Origin: Plotosus lineatus
Taxonomy: Eukaryota > Chordata > Actinopteri > Siluriformes > Plotosidae
Direction of reading: 5' to 3'
Assembly (NCBI GenBank): GCA_024760905.1
Contig: CM045735.1
Coordinates: 29,323,249 to 29,387,248 of the forward strand
Length of the DNA stretch: 64,000 bases
The position numbers were made by a program, and so were the translations under genes. This document shows, piece after piece, positions 1-12,101 of the stretch; position 1 is the stretch's first letter; each line of letters starts with the position of its first letter. The notes under the pieces are model-generated. The model had not been told where the DNA came from. It did not search any database and saw nothing but the letters and a program-made list of their open reading frames with translations.

Positions 1-83
1 GGGACCCTGATAATTCTACTGTCTCTCCTCTGAAGTCTATCAGTGTAAATGTCACTGAGGGAGAGTAGTGTGGTTCCAATTAC

Positions 84-890
84 TCACTCTGCAGTCCTCA
101 CCGCTTGCTGCAAAGCCGTCCTGTCGTCCGCAGTACAGTTGTTAAACCACACCGTACAGCAGTAGGTCAGGAGGTGCTTGATAGTGGAGCGGTAAAAGTT
201 CATCAGTATGAGTTGGAGTAGACGAGTTTGTTGGAGCTTCCTGAGGAAGTACAGCCTTTGTTGTGCTTTCTCCACCTGGTGGGAGATGTTTGTAGGCCAG
301 GCGAAGTCAGCAGAGATGTGGACTCCAAGAAACTTGAAGCACTCTACCCTCTCTACCGCCACTCCATCAGTGTAGAGTGCTGAGTTCTCAGTTTGTTTTG
401 ATCTCTTGAAGTCCATTATCATCTCCTTGGTTTTGGATGTGTTTAGTTCCAGGTTATTGTAGTCGCACCATTGTCGTAGATGCCGGACCTTGTTCCTGTA
501 GGCTGACTCACTGTTATCTATAATCAAACTTATGACGATGTGTTACTGGTGTGAGTAGGGGAGCAATCGTGTGTGAAGAGGGAGAAGAAGAGAGGGCTAA
601 GAACACACCCCTGTAGTGTTCAGGATAAGAGTGGAGGAAATGTGTTCTCCTATGCTGACAATCTGAGGTCTGTTGCTGAGAATGTCCAGTATCCAGGTGC
701 ACACTGAGCTTCCTCGGCCCAGAATGTCCAACTTCTGAACCAGTTTATGTGCTACAAACAGCATTCTTAGATAGGAGTTGCTGCTGTCCATATGTGTGAA
801 GGCTGTATTGATGGCATCATCGGTTGGTCTGTTTGCTCTGTATGCAAACTTATGTAGATCAGAAGGAATGGCCGCTTTGATGTGAGACAA
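84..890 (-). mobile_element. L2/CR1-like LINE, reverse transcriptase fragment
   Basis: Decayed non-LTR retrotransposon piece read on the minus strand. Positions 890-597 encode an RT finger/palm segment (YRANRPTDDAINTAFTH, then a degraded SSTLILNTTGVCS), and 527-84 encode the thumb side (NNLELNTSKTKEMIMDF, then FKFLGVHISADFAW and a closing LQQAVRTAE). The catalytic FADD box between them (about 530-600) is lost by frameshift. The block order and motifs resemble the fish L2/Maui/Rex1 group; the exact clade is a guess. It lies about 1 kb upstream of hwa and has no intact ORF. Confidence 0.75.
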
Positions 891-954
891 GTCTCACAAA
901 ACATTTGGTGTTGCAGGGAGATTTTTCAGTAGTCATTTAGGCAGCTTGTGTGAG

Positions 955-1060
955 TTGCCCTGTGACGCTCTGGCGAGCTGTTCCAGATGTTCAGCGAATG
1001 TTTGAGATGTGCACCGTCCTGCCTGTGACCCTAATGAAATTAAGCGATAAGGCAAATAAG
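955..1060 (+). repeat. S2 SINE, degraded 3' part
   Basis: The stretch reads ccctgtgacgctctggcgag, a diverged spacer, then tgaccctaatgaaattaagc. It is a weak match to the 3' half of the S2 SINE seen complete at 3088-3466. It is old and short. Confidence 0.4.
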
Positions 1061-1987
1061 TGTGAGTGAACGGAAATGCCAGATTTAAAAAAAAAAACAA
1101 AAAAAAAACAAAACAAAACAAAAAACATTGCTTGTTTCGTTTTCGATAATCCTGCTCAAAACCTCGGGAAAATAACAAAAATGACACAAAAGGTGATTTT
1201 GTTCTTCAGAGTTGAATACATGTTAAATGCACAGGTACAAGTGAGAGACAGATCATTGAAGTGATTTAAAATTTCAGTCAATTTACCCTCAGTTACCTTT
1301 AAAAGCTTCTGAGCTTTGACAATCACCTCATTTCTATGTATTAAAAATAATTCATTTAGTTTTTCAAAAAAAAAAAAAAGTTGATGGGATTTTTTTTTTT
1401 CTGGAAAGTACAATGCATCTTAAGCCACTATAAGCAACTTAACATTTTTTTCTAAGGGTATTTAATTTTAAAAGGAGACACCAGTTTTAAAAATAAAACT
1501 AATGTGATGCAACTTGGACTTTTGTTCTGGTGCAATAATAGTCACTGCGGGATTTTTGTAAAATAACAGACAAACCAGCACTTGATTTTAGACCAGGCAC
1601 GCAAACTGGGCCTCTTCAAACACACAAGTAGCTGCGTGCTGTTGTTTTTATTTTTTTAAGCATTTCAGGGATTACAAAAAAACAAACAAACTTAAAATAA
1701 TTTGAATTAGTGAAATGTGAACAATATGGACGCACGTGAGGTAAGAGATAAAGGTTTCTGAGCTGTTTCGAAACTTTTCTAGTCGGTCCTCTTTAAGTCG
1801 GGTTAGCCCACTGCTAACCTCATCACCACAAACAGCGCGGAGGAACCGCTCCGGCGGCTTTGGGTGCAGTTCGCCGGAGTAAATTAAACCGCACTCTTTC
1901 TGTAGTCGATCGACTACACTGCCGTGTTTTTAAATCAACTTATTAAGTATTAAATGTTCGTCTTTGATTCGTTTAATTTGTGATGAA
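1061..1987. promoter_or_regulatory. hwa upstream region
   Basis: No gene is seen here. The first 700 bases are A/T-rich with homopolymers (A runs near 1084-1125 and 1366-1378). From about 1780 the sequence becomes more GC-rich with CpGs, consistent with a promoter and 5' UTR in front of the hwa ATG at 1988. No convincing TATA box at a normal distance was found, and the transcription start is not fixed by the sequence. Confidence 0.35.
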
Positions 1988-4900
1988 ATGTCTCGGTCAG
2001 AAACTGCTGTTCCTTCGCCAGAGCTGCGCGAGAGCTTGCAGGTGTCCAATCTGACAGTGTTGGTCCTCGTGCTCATTCCCTGTGTATTTCTGCTCGCGCT
2101 GTTAAACTGCCTGTTGCTGGGATACAAACTGCTTACGTTCGCGCGGAGGAAGAGAGCGCGCTGCGTTTCTGACACCGTGCACTTGCATTCGTCGTCGTCG
2201 CTGTCCACACGCCAGCGAATCGCACGGTTTACCGAAGACCCGTCGTTCGGACCGGCACGAGAAACGAAATTTAAGTCCGTTTCCGAGCCGATTTTGGTGC
2301 CGCCGATCACGTCGTCCTTCACGTCGTCTGCTGAGCGGAGAGCTGCGTGCGCACAGCGCTGCAAGTCCGAGAGTCTCGCGCAAATGGAAAGGACTACTAC
2401 CTACGCTGGCTCAGGCTCTCTGCGCGCGCCGCGCACACGACTGCGCGTCTCCGGCTCTCGTGCTGGGCGACGTAGTGGCCAGGTGCGTTTACAGTCCAGC
2501 GACTCAGAAATGGAGCGCAAGAATGTCGCACCACCGAATTCTCCAGAGCAACTCGTGACCCAAAGCAGGGTAAGATTCCTGACTGACCCTGTTCCAAATT
2601 CATCTACCACACGAGGACTGGTTTAATATCACTGTGTAAGGGATAATTACTGCTTATCTTTATCATCACTCAGAAAACCAAATAACACAATACAAGATAT
2701 TTGTATACTGTACAGCAGGGGTGTGAAATTTTCACCGAGGGCCACAGCACTAAATGTAAAGGTGATTGTGGTTCGAATAATCACTGTCTGTCTTCCTTTT
2801 GGCTTTTTCCCTTTTACTCAGGAGTTGCCACAGCGAATCATTTGATTTGGCAGAGGTTTTTACGTCGGATGCCCTTCCTGTCACAACCCTTTTTTAGCAA
2901 GGGACAGAAACACGCTAACGACTTTGCAGCCTACTCTTTACAAAAGTCAGCAATGGTTCTTTTACATGCCTCTCACCATAGACAGTGAGCGACATGGCCT
3001 GCCTTTGATAACCCAGTTAGCCGCACTGGGGGGGTGGTTCGAATAATCACTAAACCATGGTAAAAGAATTTGTTTCGCTATATGTCCTCACGGGCGGCGC
3101 AGTGGTTAGCACACCCACCTCGCAGAAAGTAAATTCTGGGTTCAATTCCCAGCTCGGAAATTACACAACAACAACGAAAACCCCATGGGTTCAAGCACAG
3201 GGCTCAGCAAGAGCTTCTCTGTGTGGGGTTTGCAACACCCCTTGTGTTGTGTGGATTTCCTCCCACAGTCCAGCAACATGCACAGTAGGTTAATTGACTG
3301 TTTCAAATTGGCTCTTAGTATGAATGTTTCTGTGTGAGTGTTGACCCTGCGATGGCCTGGCAAGTGGTCCAAGGTGTACCCCACCCTCGCCCAAAGTCGG
3401 TTGTAATGGGCGCCAGCCTCCACGTGGCCCTAATTAGGATTAAGCGGTTCAGAAAATGAATGAATCTCCTCATATCAGCTGTTTACTTGAAACAGGCTGC
3501 TGCCACCTAATGGAATGAGTATGAATTAGGTTTCGTGATAATGGTCGATGCAAAGAATGTACGATAATCATATTCTTTGAAAGTTCTTGCAAGCCACATA
3601 AAATGGTTTGGCAGGCCTGATTTAGCCCATGGAACTTGAGATTGACACCTGCGGAAAACAGTTTTTCTTTCTTTATCAAGGATTCATTAGATTTCACTCT
3701 CTCTATAATTACACTGGCATTTCATTTCATAGTTACATGTTTCACTGCAGTTAAAGTGTGTAACATTTTTGGACGATCCACTGGCATTAAGTATATAATC
3801 AATAAATGTTTTCATTAATTTATAATAACAATGATGAGTCATTGAGTTTTTAGAACTTTAAAATATACTATTTATATCTACATCTAGAAGTGGTCCCTTC
3901 TCATGGAGGCTGCCATGTTTCTACAGTACCAAATAGGCATTGAATGATAGAGATCAGATGCAAAATTTCAGTTTTGCAATATGGTGGTGCAGTGAAGTTG
4001 TGGTTTGCAATGTCCGGAAAGTGAGTCCGTTTTGTTGTAGAATTTACATCCCCCACACTTGCATGGGTTTCCTCGGAGTCAATCACCTTTTCAGTAACTG
4101 CATATGTGTTCAGAACACCACACCTGTACCTCTCTAGATTCGCCTCAGTCTGCAAAACTGGGGTCAGCGCTTTGTGCCACTACTGATGTTCTGCATGCAA
4201 GAGGCTAGATAGTGTGGCCACAGATGGAGGGGTTTAAGTTAAGGGGGATAAGTTGTGCATCACGTGCTGCTGGATGTGGGAAGACTTGTCTGAAATAAGA
4301 CAGTCAGAAAGGTACTACTCCTCCAATGACCCTTGCTCCTTGATCATTTGATTTTACGTTTCTTGGATCCTGGATTCCAGGAAACTCGAAGTCTGGAAGG
4401 CACTCCAACCTGCCAAAATTAAGCTCAACCTCCTCAAGTGTACCATTTGAGAATATTTTATTGTATGGTTCAGAGACTTGAAAACCCAAGGTGTGCCTTC
4501 AAAAATGCCTCAATGGATGTCATATCAACCTATTCACCCAACACTTGACCTGATCTAAAAGATTAAGCATCCATCTGAGCCATCAACATGCACAATTCAC
4601 AGGACATCTTTACCATGCTAATTTCAAGACTCCTACTGTAGAAGCAGTCGACCAAAGCTCAGCTAACTATCCTCAATTCATATCGCGGGACACCAGGATA
4701 AACGTTACAGAGCTGGGCTATACCTTGGAAGGCCCAGATTGCTGGCAAGGGCATGTGCGAGTGGATGATTTTTCAGTTGCACCAAAATAAGAGTATTTTG
4801 CATGCTGGCGGCTATTCAAGCTACTCTTTTTGAAAGTCAGCAATGGTTCTTTTACATGCCTCCCACCACAGACAGTGAGAAACATGGTCGGCCTTTGATA

Positions 4901-7900
4901 ACCCAGTTAGCTGCGTTGAAGGGTTATTTTTTTTTTCATTCTTCAGAATTCATATTCTACCATATTTCAATATCTGGTCAAACTGGTCAATATAACATAA
5001 AACTTTGATAAAAAAATTACACAACAAAAAGCTCATGGGTTCAAGCACCAGGCTCAGCAAGAGCTTCTCTGTGTGGAGTTTGGATGCTCTCTCTGTGCCT
5101 TGTGTGGGTTTCTTCCGGGGTAACTCCAGTTTCCTCCCACAGTCCAAAGACATGCACATTAGGGTAATTGACTGTTCTAAATTGGCTGTTACTGTGTGTG
5201 TGTGTTTTGCTATTTGAAGTATACCCGTAAGGACCATTAAAAGCACTATCCTGGGCACTTTTATCTCATGTATTAGTGAGTAACTTTGACTGGTTGTTCT
5301 TGGTAAGACACTGCTCCCATTTGTTGTCATCCTTTGATTTATTTTTTTTTTTTTTTTATGAGGGAATTCCATAGGGACAGTGTCCCGTTTTTAGACATAA
5401 AAGCTTCGGTTTCATGCAAAGTAGTTCTGGCTGGAGGTCGTGCCAATAGCAGGTTGGTTTGAAATGGTCTTCACAGACTTTCGCATTGCATCCAAAAGGA
5501 AACATTTATACACTATGGCCTGTGCCAATGTTCTGTTATGTGTACTGCAGTTTGTGTTCTTGTTTGTTGTGCTGCCATATGCTTTCCATGCCACCATTTT
5601 CCTGGCGACACAACTCAGCACTTGGTAATAGTGTCTGCTGCACAGGGTCAGTGTCCCGTCGATTGCCGCCCAGCTAATAGGACAAAACAACAAGTTTGCG
5701 TCACTACCAAGGATAGAACAGCCAAAGAAGGAAGTAACATGTTGCTGTACCTACCTAGTAGTAATAGTAGTGTGGCAGTACTCATGCGTGTTTGTCAAGG
5801 GGCAAGGATTGACATTTCCTGACGGAACCACTGATGTCACACACTATTGTTTTAAAGAGCTAGTAATACAAATTCACCACAGATACCCTTTAAACATAAT
5901 TCATGGCACTACAGTGTGTGTAATCTCTCATGACTCACACACCTGCACTGGTTCATCATCATCTTCCGCTTAGTCCAGGGTCGGGTCGCGGGGGCAGCAA
6001 TCTTAGCAAAAAGGTCCAGACATCCCTCTCCCGAGCTACTTCCTCCAACTCTCCCGGGGGGGACACCGAGGCGGTCCCAGACAAGCCGAGAGACATAGTC
6101 CCTCCAGCGTGTTCTAGGTCGACCCCGGGGTCTCTTCCCGGTTGGACATGCCCGAAACACCACACCAGGGAGGCGTCCAGGGGGCATTCTGACCAGATGC
6201 TCGAGCCACCTCAACTGGCCCCTCTCAATGCGGAGGAGCAGCGGATCTACTCCGAGCTCTCCCCGGATGGCGGAGCTTCTCACCCTATCTCTAAGGGAGA
6301 ACCCCGCCACCCGGCGAAGAAAGCTCATTTCAGCCGCTTGTATCCGTGATCTTGTTCTTTCGGTCATTACCCAAAGCTCGTGACCATAGGTGAGGGTTGG
6401 AACGTAGATCGACTGGTAAATTGAGAGCTTCGCCTTGCGGCTCAGCTCCTTTTTCACCACAACGGACCGGTACAGGCACCGCTTAACAGCAGAGGCTGCA
6501 GAGTCTGTCGATCTCTCGCTCCATCCTTCCCTCACTCGTAAACAAGACCCCAAGATACTTAAACTCCTCCACTTGGGGCAGGACCTCATTCCCGACCCGG
6601 AGGGTGCATTCCACCATTGTCCGACTGAGAACCATGGCCTCGGACTTGGAGGTACTGATCTTCATCCCGGCTGCTTCGCACTCAGCTGCGAATCGCTCCA
6701 ATGAGAGCTGGAGGGCCCGACTTGATGAAGCCAAAAGGACAACATCATCCGCAAAAAGCAGAGACGATATCCGATGGCCACCAAACCAGAACCCCTCATC
6801 GCCTCGACTGCGCCTAGAAATTCTGTCCATAAAAATTATGAACAGAATCGGTGACAAAGGACAGCCTTGGCGGACTCCAACTCCCACTGGAAACGAATCC
6901 GACCTGCTGTTACCAATACGGACCAAACTCTGGCTCCGGTGATACAGCGACCGAATAGCTCGTAGCAATGGATCCGAACGCCGTATTCTCGAGCACGCCC
7001 CACAAGATCTTTCGAGGGACACGGTCGAAAGCCTTCTCCAAATCCACAAAGCACATGTGGACAGATTGGGCAAACTCCCATGCCCCCTCCAGAATCCTGT
7101 GGAGCGTATAGAGTTGGTCAAGAGTGCTGCGGCCAGGACGAAAACCACATTGTTCCTCCTGAATCCGAGGTTCATCTATCGGTCGGATCCTCCACTCTAG
7201 TACCCCTGCATAGACTTTCCCAGGTAGGCTGAGGAGTGTAATTCCCCGATAATTGGAACACACCCTCCGGTCCCCCTTCTTAAAAATTTTGACCAATTTG
7301 CCAATCCAGAGGTACAGCCCCCGATGACCACGCGATGTTGCAGAGACGTGTCAACCAAGACAGTCCTACAACATCCAGAGCCCTGAGATATTCCGGGCGG
7401 ATCTCGTCCAACCCCGGAGCTCGACCACCGAGGAGCTTTTTGACAACCTCAGTGACCTCCACTCCAGTGATGGGCGGACCCTCACCCGAACCCCCAGGGT
7501 CTTCCTCTTCCACGGAGGGCGTGTTGGTGGGATTGAGAAGGTCCTCAAAGTATTCCGTCCACCTCTCAACAACATCCCCAGTCAAGGTAAGCAGCTCCCC
7601 ACCTCCACCGTAAACAGTGTTTGTGAAGAACTGCTTCCCCCTCCTGAGGCGTCGGATGGTGGCCCAGAACCTTTCAGGCCAACCGATAATCACTCTCCAA
7701 GCCCTCACCGAACTCCTCCCACGCCCGAGATTTTGCATCTGCGACAGCCTCGGCTGCAGCACGTTTGGCCTGCCGGTACCCGTTTGCTGCCTCAGGAGTC
7801 CCACAGGCTAATAAAACCCGATAGGCCTCCTTCTTCAGCTGGACGGCCCCCTTCACCGCAGGTGTCCACCACCGGGTTCGGGGATTACCGCCACGACAAG

Positions 7901-10900
7901 CACCAACGACCTTACGGCCACAGCTATGGGCTGCCGCCTCAGCAATGGAGGCACGAAACATGGCCCATTCAGATTCCATGTCCCCCGCCTCCGCCGGAAC
8001 GTGGTTGTAGCTCTGCCGGAGGTGGGAGTTAAAGGCCTCTCGGACAGGGGGCTCCGCCAAACGTTCCCAGCAGACCCTGATTACACGCTTGGGCCTGCCA
8101 GGTCTGGAAGGCAACCTCCCACACCACCGAAGCCAACTCACCACCAGGTAGTGATCGGTAGACAGCTCAGCTCCTCTCTTCACCCGAGTGTCCAGAACAT
8201 ATGGTCGTAAGGCCGATGACACGACTACAAAGTCAATCATCGAACTGCGACCTAGGGTGTCCTGGTGCCAAGTGCACTTATGGACACCCTTATGTTCGAA
8301 CATGGTGTTCGTGATAGACAAGCTATGACGAGCACAGAAGTCCAACAATGACACACCATTCGGATTCAGACTGGAGAGGCCGTACCTACCGATCACACCC
8401 TTCCAGGTCACACTATCGTTGCCCACATGGGCGTTGAAGACAAGACATGTCTCCCAAGACAACGAGCGAGTCTCCCGAGGGAGCGTTCTCCAACACCCCC
8501 CCCAAAGACTCCAAAAAGGGTGGGTACTCTGAACTGTCATTTGGTGCATAAGCACAAATAACAGTCAGGACCCGCCCCCCCCCACCCGAAGACGGAGGGA
8601 AGCTACCCTTTCGTCAACCGGGGAGAACCCCAACATTTGGGCACCGAGACGGGGGGCAACAAGAATACCCACACCGGCTCGCCGCCTCTCCCCATGAGCA
8701 ACTCCAGAATAGAAGAAGGTCCAGCCTCTTTCGAGATGGATGGTTCCAGAGCCCAAGCTATGCGTTGAGGTGAGCCCAACTATATCTAGTCGGTATCTCT
8801 CCACCTCACGCACCAAATCAGGCTCCTTTCCCGCCAGAGAGGTGACATTCCATGTCCCGAAGGTCAGAGTAAGTAGCCGAGGATCAGTCCGACAGAACCC
8901 ATGCCTTTGGCTGCCACCCAACTCACACTGCACCCGACCCCTAAAACTCCTCCCACGGGTGGTGGGTCCATGGGAGGGCGGACCCATGTCTCCTTTTCGG
9001 GCTGGGCCCGGCCAGGCTCCATGGGCATAAGCCCGACCACCAGGCGCTCGCCTTCGAGCCCCTCCCCTGGGCCTGGCTCCAGGAGGGAACCCCGGTGACC
9101 CGCGTCCGGGCAAGGGAGACTGCTTCCTTTGTTGTCTCGTGTCTTAGGGGTTTGTTTTGAACTGCACTGGTTATGATGAGAACCAATTGGATGAATCATT
9201 GACCTTTTTAGAAAATAATAATAATAATAATGTAGAGTTCAAACTGGTGGAAAACTTAATTTAGTCCTAACCAATTTTTGTTTCCCCAGAGTTCACTTGT
9301 AGCAATTCTCATGTGTTTTTCCAGATTACCACACAAATATCAGGCAAGCATCTATCGATAGCAAGTGGGATAAATGTACTGTATGTGTTGTACATAGTTA
9401 GCATCTTTGCAATTAAAACGTGTTCTGGGATATTTCTGTTGACAAAAACAGACAAAAGTCCATTATTATGTGTATAATCTTTGTGTGTGTGTAGCATGGT
9501 TCATTACCTGCACTGGTGCGCAAGAATAGCACTGTAGAGCTGGAGCTGGGGTCTCTTGATAAGGTCCACGTGGAAGGCGAAATCATCAGCAGCATCCCAC
9601 TGGAAACCTCGTGCTTCATAGCATCCATGAGCTCCTCTGCTGTCGGACCAGGCCTGGACAGTGACTTCGGTGCCAGTGCAGGTGAGTTTCAAGCTAATTA
9701 TAAGAGTTTCATTAAGTTTTCATTTAAGTATTAGCTGTTCCTGATGTTTGCTGATTTTGCAAGACAATTTTCAAATCACTGTGTTTAAACTGTTGCTATA
9801 AAAAAATTATTCCACTTCATACTAGCAACAGTTACTTCACATCACCTTGCACTGAAGTCACATATTACGTTATGTAATAGTTTTTCTTTCTGAATAGGAA
9901 GTTATATATATTTTTCTTTTTTTTATTTACACTTGTTTATACCTTAACACAAAATGGCTATTAATTCCCTCACACTTGCTATTGTGACCAGGATGTTGCT
10001 GTATTAAAATGTCTTTTTTTTTCTTTTTTTTTTTTTAAGAAAATGGGCAAGTTTGCATTGTTTCATTCACATAAAGTCTGAAAATCAGAAAAAAACATAA
10101 ATATTGGGTCTCCTCAGTGCCGCATTGACAAGCATTATCAATCTTAAGTTCAAATACAGGTTAATGCCACCGCCATCTCCAACCGGGAGTCTATGGGAGC
10201 TAGTTGGTCGAGTTCCCCTTTCGCTCACAGTGATCAGCAGCCAATCCATGGGTTTGTGAGCTCATTTCTACAAGGCGCCACCTCTGAATGTGCATATGCA
10301 GCAATTTGTAAAGAGGTGGGTGGCAGCATTGCATATAACAGTGGGGGCATGAGTCTGCTTGCATGAGGCTTTCTATGACCCATGACTTGCATGCTATCAT
10401 CCAAGTTGGACTGCTTCAAATGAGTGACACTGGAGTTGGTGAGACCAAGATCTTGAATTACAATCTTTTTGATTTTGGTATTATGGGTTTCCCTTCTCGG
10501 CTCTACCTCCTAAATTGAAATGTAGATCTGGAACAGTGAAAGGAAGACAATGTGGAGCTCAGCTTGTGGCTGAGTGATGTCTGTGTACAGTATTTGAAAG
10601 CAGCTGCATTCTCCTATCTCTGCAGTTTGGAGGGTGGATCATGGTGAAATAGTACTCATGAGTGGTCAGTGGATGTCGTATAGAACAGGGGTTTTCAACC
10701 CTGGTCCTAGATAATCCCGTCTTGCACCCACCACACCTGATGTGACTAATTATTAAATTAATAGCTGTTTACAAATGGTGTGACTTGAGTTGGGAAAACA
10801 AAATGTTTACAGTAGTAGTTCCTCCAGCACCAGGGTTGGGAGCCTGTTTGAGAACCTTCCAGTGGTTTTATGAACAGGTGAATAGTTCTTCTGTTCCAAA

Positions 10901-11257
10901 GACATTATGTGAAATAAATCAGTGCAAACTTACCAGGTTTTGTAACCAATTTAAGTGAAAAATTTGATAAATTATTCTTCTTGGTGTTCCCTCAAGCCTG
11001 CTTCTTTGTATATTTGTATTCAATTATGTCCATATTCCAGGTGTGTGTGTGTAATGAAGAGGGTGTAAAAATGTACACATACTTATCCAGGTGTGTCTTT
11101 ACGCATCCTGTCGGCGGATAGTGATGGTTTTCCAGGAGCGACATGGGCATCCGGTCTCGAATGGGATTATTATGACCCTAGTTACGTCACACAGAACCAC
11201 GTTCCCAAACACAGACACCATGCACCGCCTATCACAACCAGACAGTACTGGGTCTAA
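1988..11257 (+). CDS. hwa: Huluwa, maternal dorsal-organizer membrane protein
   Basis: Three exons, 1988-2569, 9495-9681 and 11091-11257 (phases 0 and 1), give 311 aa. The start is the ATG at 1988; upstream in-frame codons contain no ATG. Residues 1-20 form a short N-terminus with a glycosylation sequon (N21-L-T). Residues 22-47 are one hydrophobic helix, followed by a basic stop-transfer stretch (ARRKRAR) and a long Ser/Arg-rich tail. PPNSP lies at residues 182-186, exon 2 starts [17 protein letters not shown], and the C-terminus ends TTRQYWV. In zebrafish, Huluwa is a maternal plasma-membrane protein whose cytoplasmic PPNSP motif contributes to Axin binding; it promotes Axin degradation and stabilises beta-catenin without Wnt ligand (from memory). 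Identity rests on topology, PPNSP and length (zebrafish about 294 aa). Splice sites are cagg/gtaaga, tgtgtag/cat, gcag/gtgagt and atccag/gtg. A Rex3 element and SINEs fill intron 1. Confidence 0.88.
2786..3033 (-). mobile_element. S1 SINE, 5'-truncated, with 18-bp target-site duplication
   Basis: Minus-strand S1 copy. The LINE-like tail is at the left (ttttggctttttccc, then gccacagcgaatca) and the body runs to the poly-G block near 3030. The tRNA-like head is missing. It is flanked by an 18-bp direct repeat, gtggttcgaataatcact, at 2768-2785 and 3034-3051. This is the mark of target-primed insertion, so the copy was truncated when it inserted rather than later. Confidence 0.85.
3088..3466 (+). 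mobile_element. S2 SINE, near full length
   Basis: tRNA-derived SINE. An A-box-like stretch (cgcagtggttagcac) and a B-box-like ggttcaattcc occur in the first 65 bases. The body contains cctcccacagtccagcaaca. The 3' end reads ccctaattaggattaagcgg and then an (atga)n-type tail. This is a very common repeat type in teleosts. It lies in hwa intron 1. Confidence 0.75.
3467..4810 (+). other. hwa intron 1 sequence with a possible RT relic
   Basis: No gene. Around 4455-4485 the plus strand reads [10 protein letters not shown], a motif typical of the C-terminal side of RTE-type reverse transcriptases. The following bases to about 4760 look like the same decayed element, with many stops. Nothing else is recognisable from 3467 to 4440. 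Confidence 0.3.
4811..4927 (-). mobile_element. S1 SINE body fragment
   Basis: It matches the S1 middle segment (agtcagcaatggttctttta, then ggcctttgataacccagtta). Head and tail are both absent. Confidence 0.7.
5017..5210 (+). mobile_element. S2 SINE body fragment
   Basis: It contains the S2 blocks tctctgtgtggagtttgga, tttcctcccacagtccaaag and gtaattgactgttctaaatt, ending in a short (tg)n. The tRNA-like head and 3' tail are missing. Confidence 0.65.
5211..5942. other. hwa intron 1, no feature recognised
   Basis: Ordinary AT-rich intron sequence with a T run near 5340. The short open frames here overlap each other on both strands and show no family signature. Confidence 0.5.
5954..9161 (-). 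mobile_element. Rex3 (RTE-clade) LINE, nearly complete, with 11-bp target-site duplications
   Basis: The element reads on the minus strand from about 9161 to 5954. In order it shows an endonuclease domain ([11 protein letters not shown] near 8870, then [13 protein letters not shown] near 8130), an RT domain ([15 protein letters not shown] near 7220, [39 protein letters not shown] near 6740) and the RTE-type C-terminus ([15 protein letters not shown] near 6090). Plus-strand cggtgacaaaggacagcctt at 6849-6868 closely matches the widely used Rex3 RT primer site as I remember it. The 3' end is a (gat)n tail at 5954-5966. The direct repeat ctgcactggtt flanks it at 5943-5953 and 9162-9172. Several frameshifts split the ORF, so it is dead. 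It sits antisense in hwa intron 1. Confidence 0.92.
9173..9494 (+). other. End of hwa intron 1
   Basis: It has an (aat)n microsatellite near 9214-9231 and a (tg)n tract running straight into the acceptor tgtgtgtgtgtag at 9482-9494. No gene is present. Confidence 0.6.
9682..11090 (+). other. hwa intron 2
   Basis: AT-rich intron with a T-rich tract near 10014-10038. The only recognisable element is a small hAT-like MITE at 10686-10857. The intron ends in the acceptor cttatccag at 11082-11090. Confidence 0.6.
10686..10857. mobile_element. Small hAT-like MITE
   Basis: The ends are imperfect inverted copies: caggggttttcaaccctggt on the left, and the right end read in reverse starts ggttctcaaacaggctccca. 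The CAGGGGTT..CAACC end is typical of non-autonomous hAT elements in fish. It is short and has no ORF. A target duplication could not be confirmed. Confidence 0.5.
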
Positions 11258-12095
11258 CGTTCACCCCTTTCCTGATTGGAGCTGAAAAACTGTTTGTTTC
11301 CACATGTACAGACCATTTTTTTCCCTCCCCACATATTAGAAACATGAACTGTGCACCTATTTTTTTTTTTTTCAAAAGAATTATACACTTATGTTTAATC
11401 ACAAACACAGTTGCCACTGCATGCACTGAAAGTTATATATGGATTCACTGTTAATCTCCTGAAGTTTGGGCTTCAGAACACATTTAACAAGCACTAAATT
11501 ATTTTTGTATCAAATAAGTCTGTAAGTAACCTTTAACTTTGTATAAATAAAATATTTTAACCTCCAGTGATTTTCAAACCTTTTCTTTTAACTTGATTGA
11601 AAACGTCAACACTAAATTTGACAACTGACATTATAAATCATATGAATAAGATACAATCGAATGCATCATGGGATTTCACCCTGGACACATTGCTTCAAAT
11701 AATTCAATAACTATGGTTGTGACTTCCCAGAATTAAAAGGATACCTGCAACAACCATTTTCCCTATTGACATTAAGTAGCACTGGTAGAAATCCTACACA
11801 GTTCACCATTAAGTAACAGCATTTTTTTTATTAAAAAGGTAGTGTTGGAACAAATGTCATTGAGAGAGAGAAAAGGAAAAAAACAAGCCAATGGAGGTGG
11901 TCCAAACAAAATTTAGGGTCACACTGACAATCCTGTGCATATCTACACCCCATAGGCAACCCACATACCAAAAACAGCCAGTTGGACAAAAACACTTTCC
12001 TGGTTTGCATAACTAGTCCAGACAAGCATCAATAATCTGGTGTATAAAATCAGATATTAAATTCAATAAAAGACAGGAAGTAGAGTGTAGAACTC
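11258..12095. other. hwa 3' UTR and convergent gap to atp5fa1
   Basis: The hwa 3' UTR starts after the TAA at 11255-11257, with a polyadenylation signal aataaa at 11546-11551. The rest, up to the atp5fa1 3' end, holds no recognisable gene or repeat. The two transcripts converge with only a few hundred bases between their poly(A) signals. Confidence 0.6.
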
Positions 12096-12101
12096 TTTAT
12101 T
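12096..12101 (-). promoter_or_regulatory. atp5fa1 polyadenylation signal
   Basis: Plus-strand tttatt is AATAAA on the gene strand, 108 bases past the stop codon at 12209-12211. No other good signal lies nearer. Confidence 0.6.

Noticed and set aside
1930..2610. Minus-strand open frames opposite hwa exon 1
   Set aside because: The GC-rich coding exon keeps the other frames open by chance. The plus-strand frame alone has the membrane helix, PPNSP and working splice sites.
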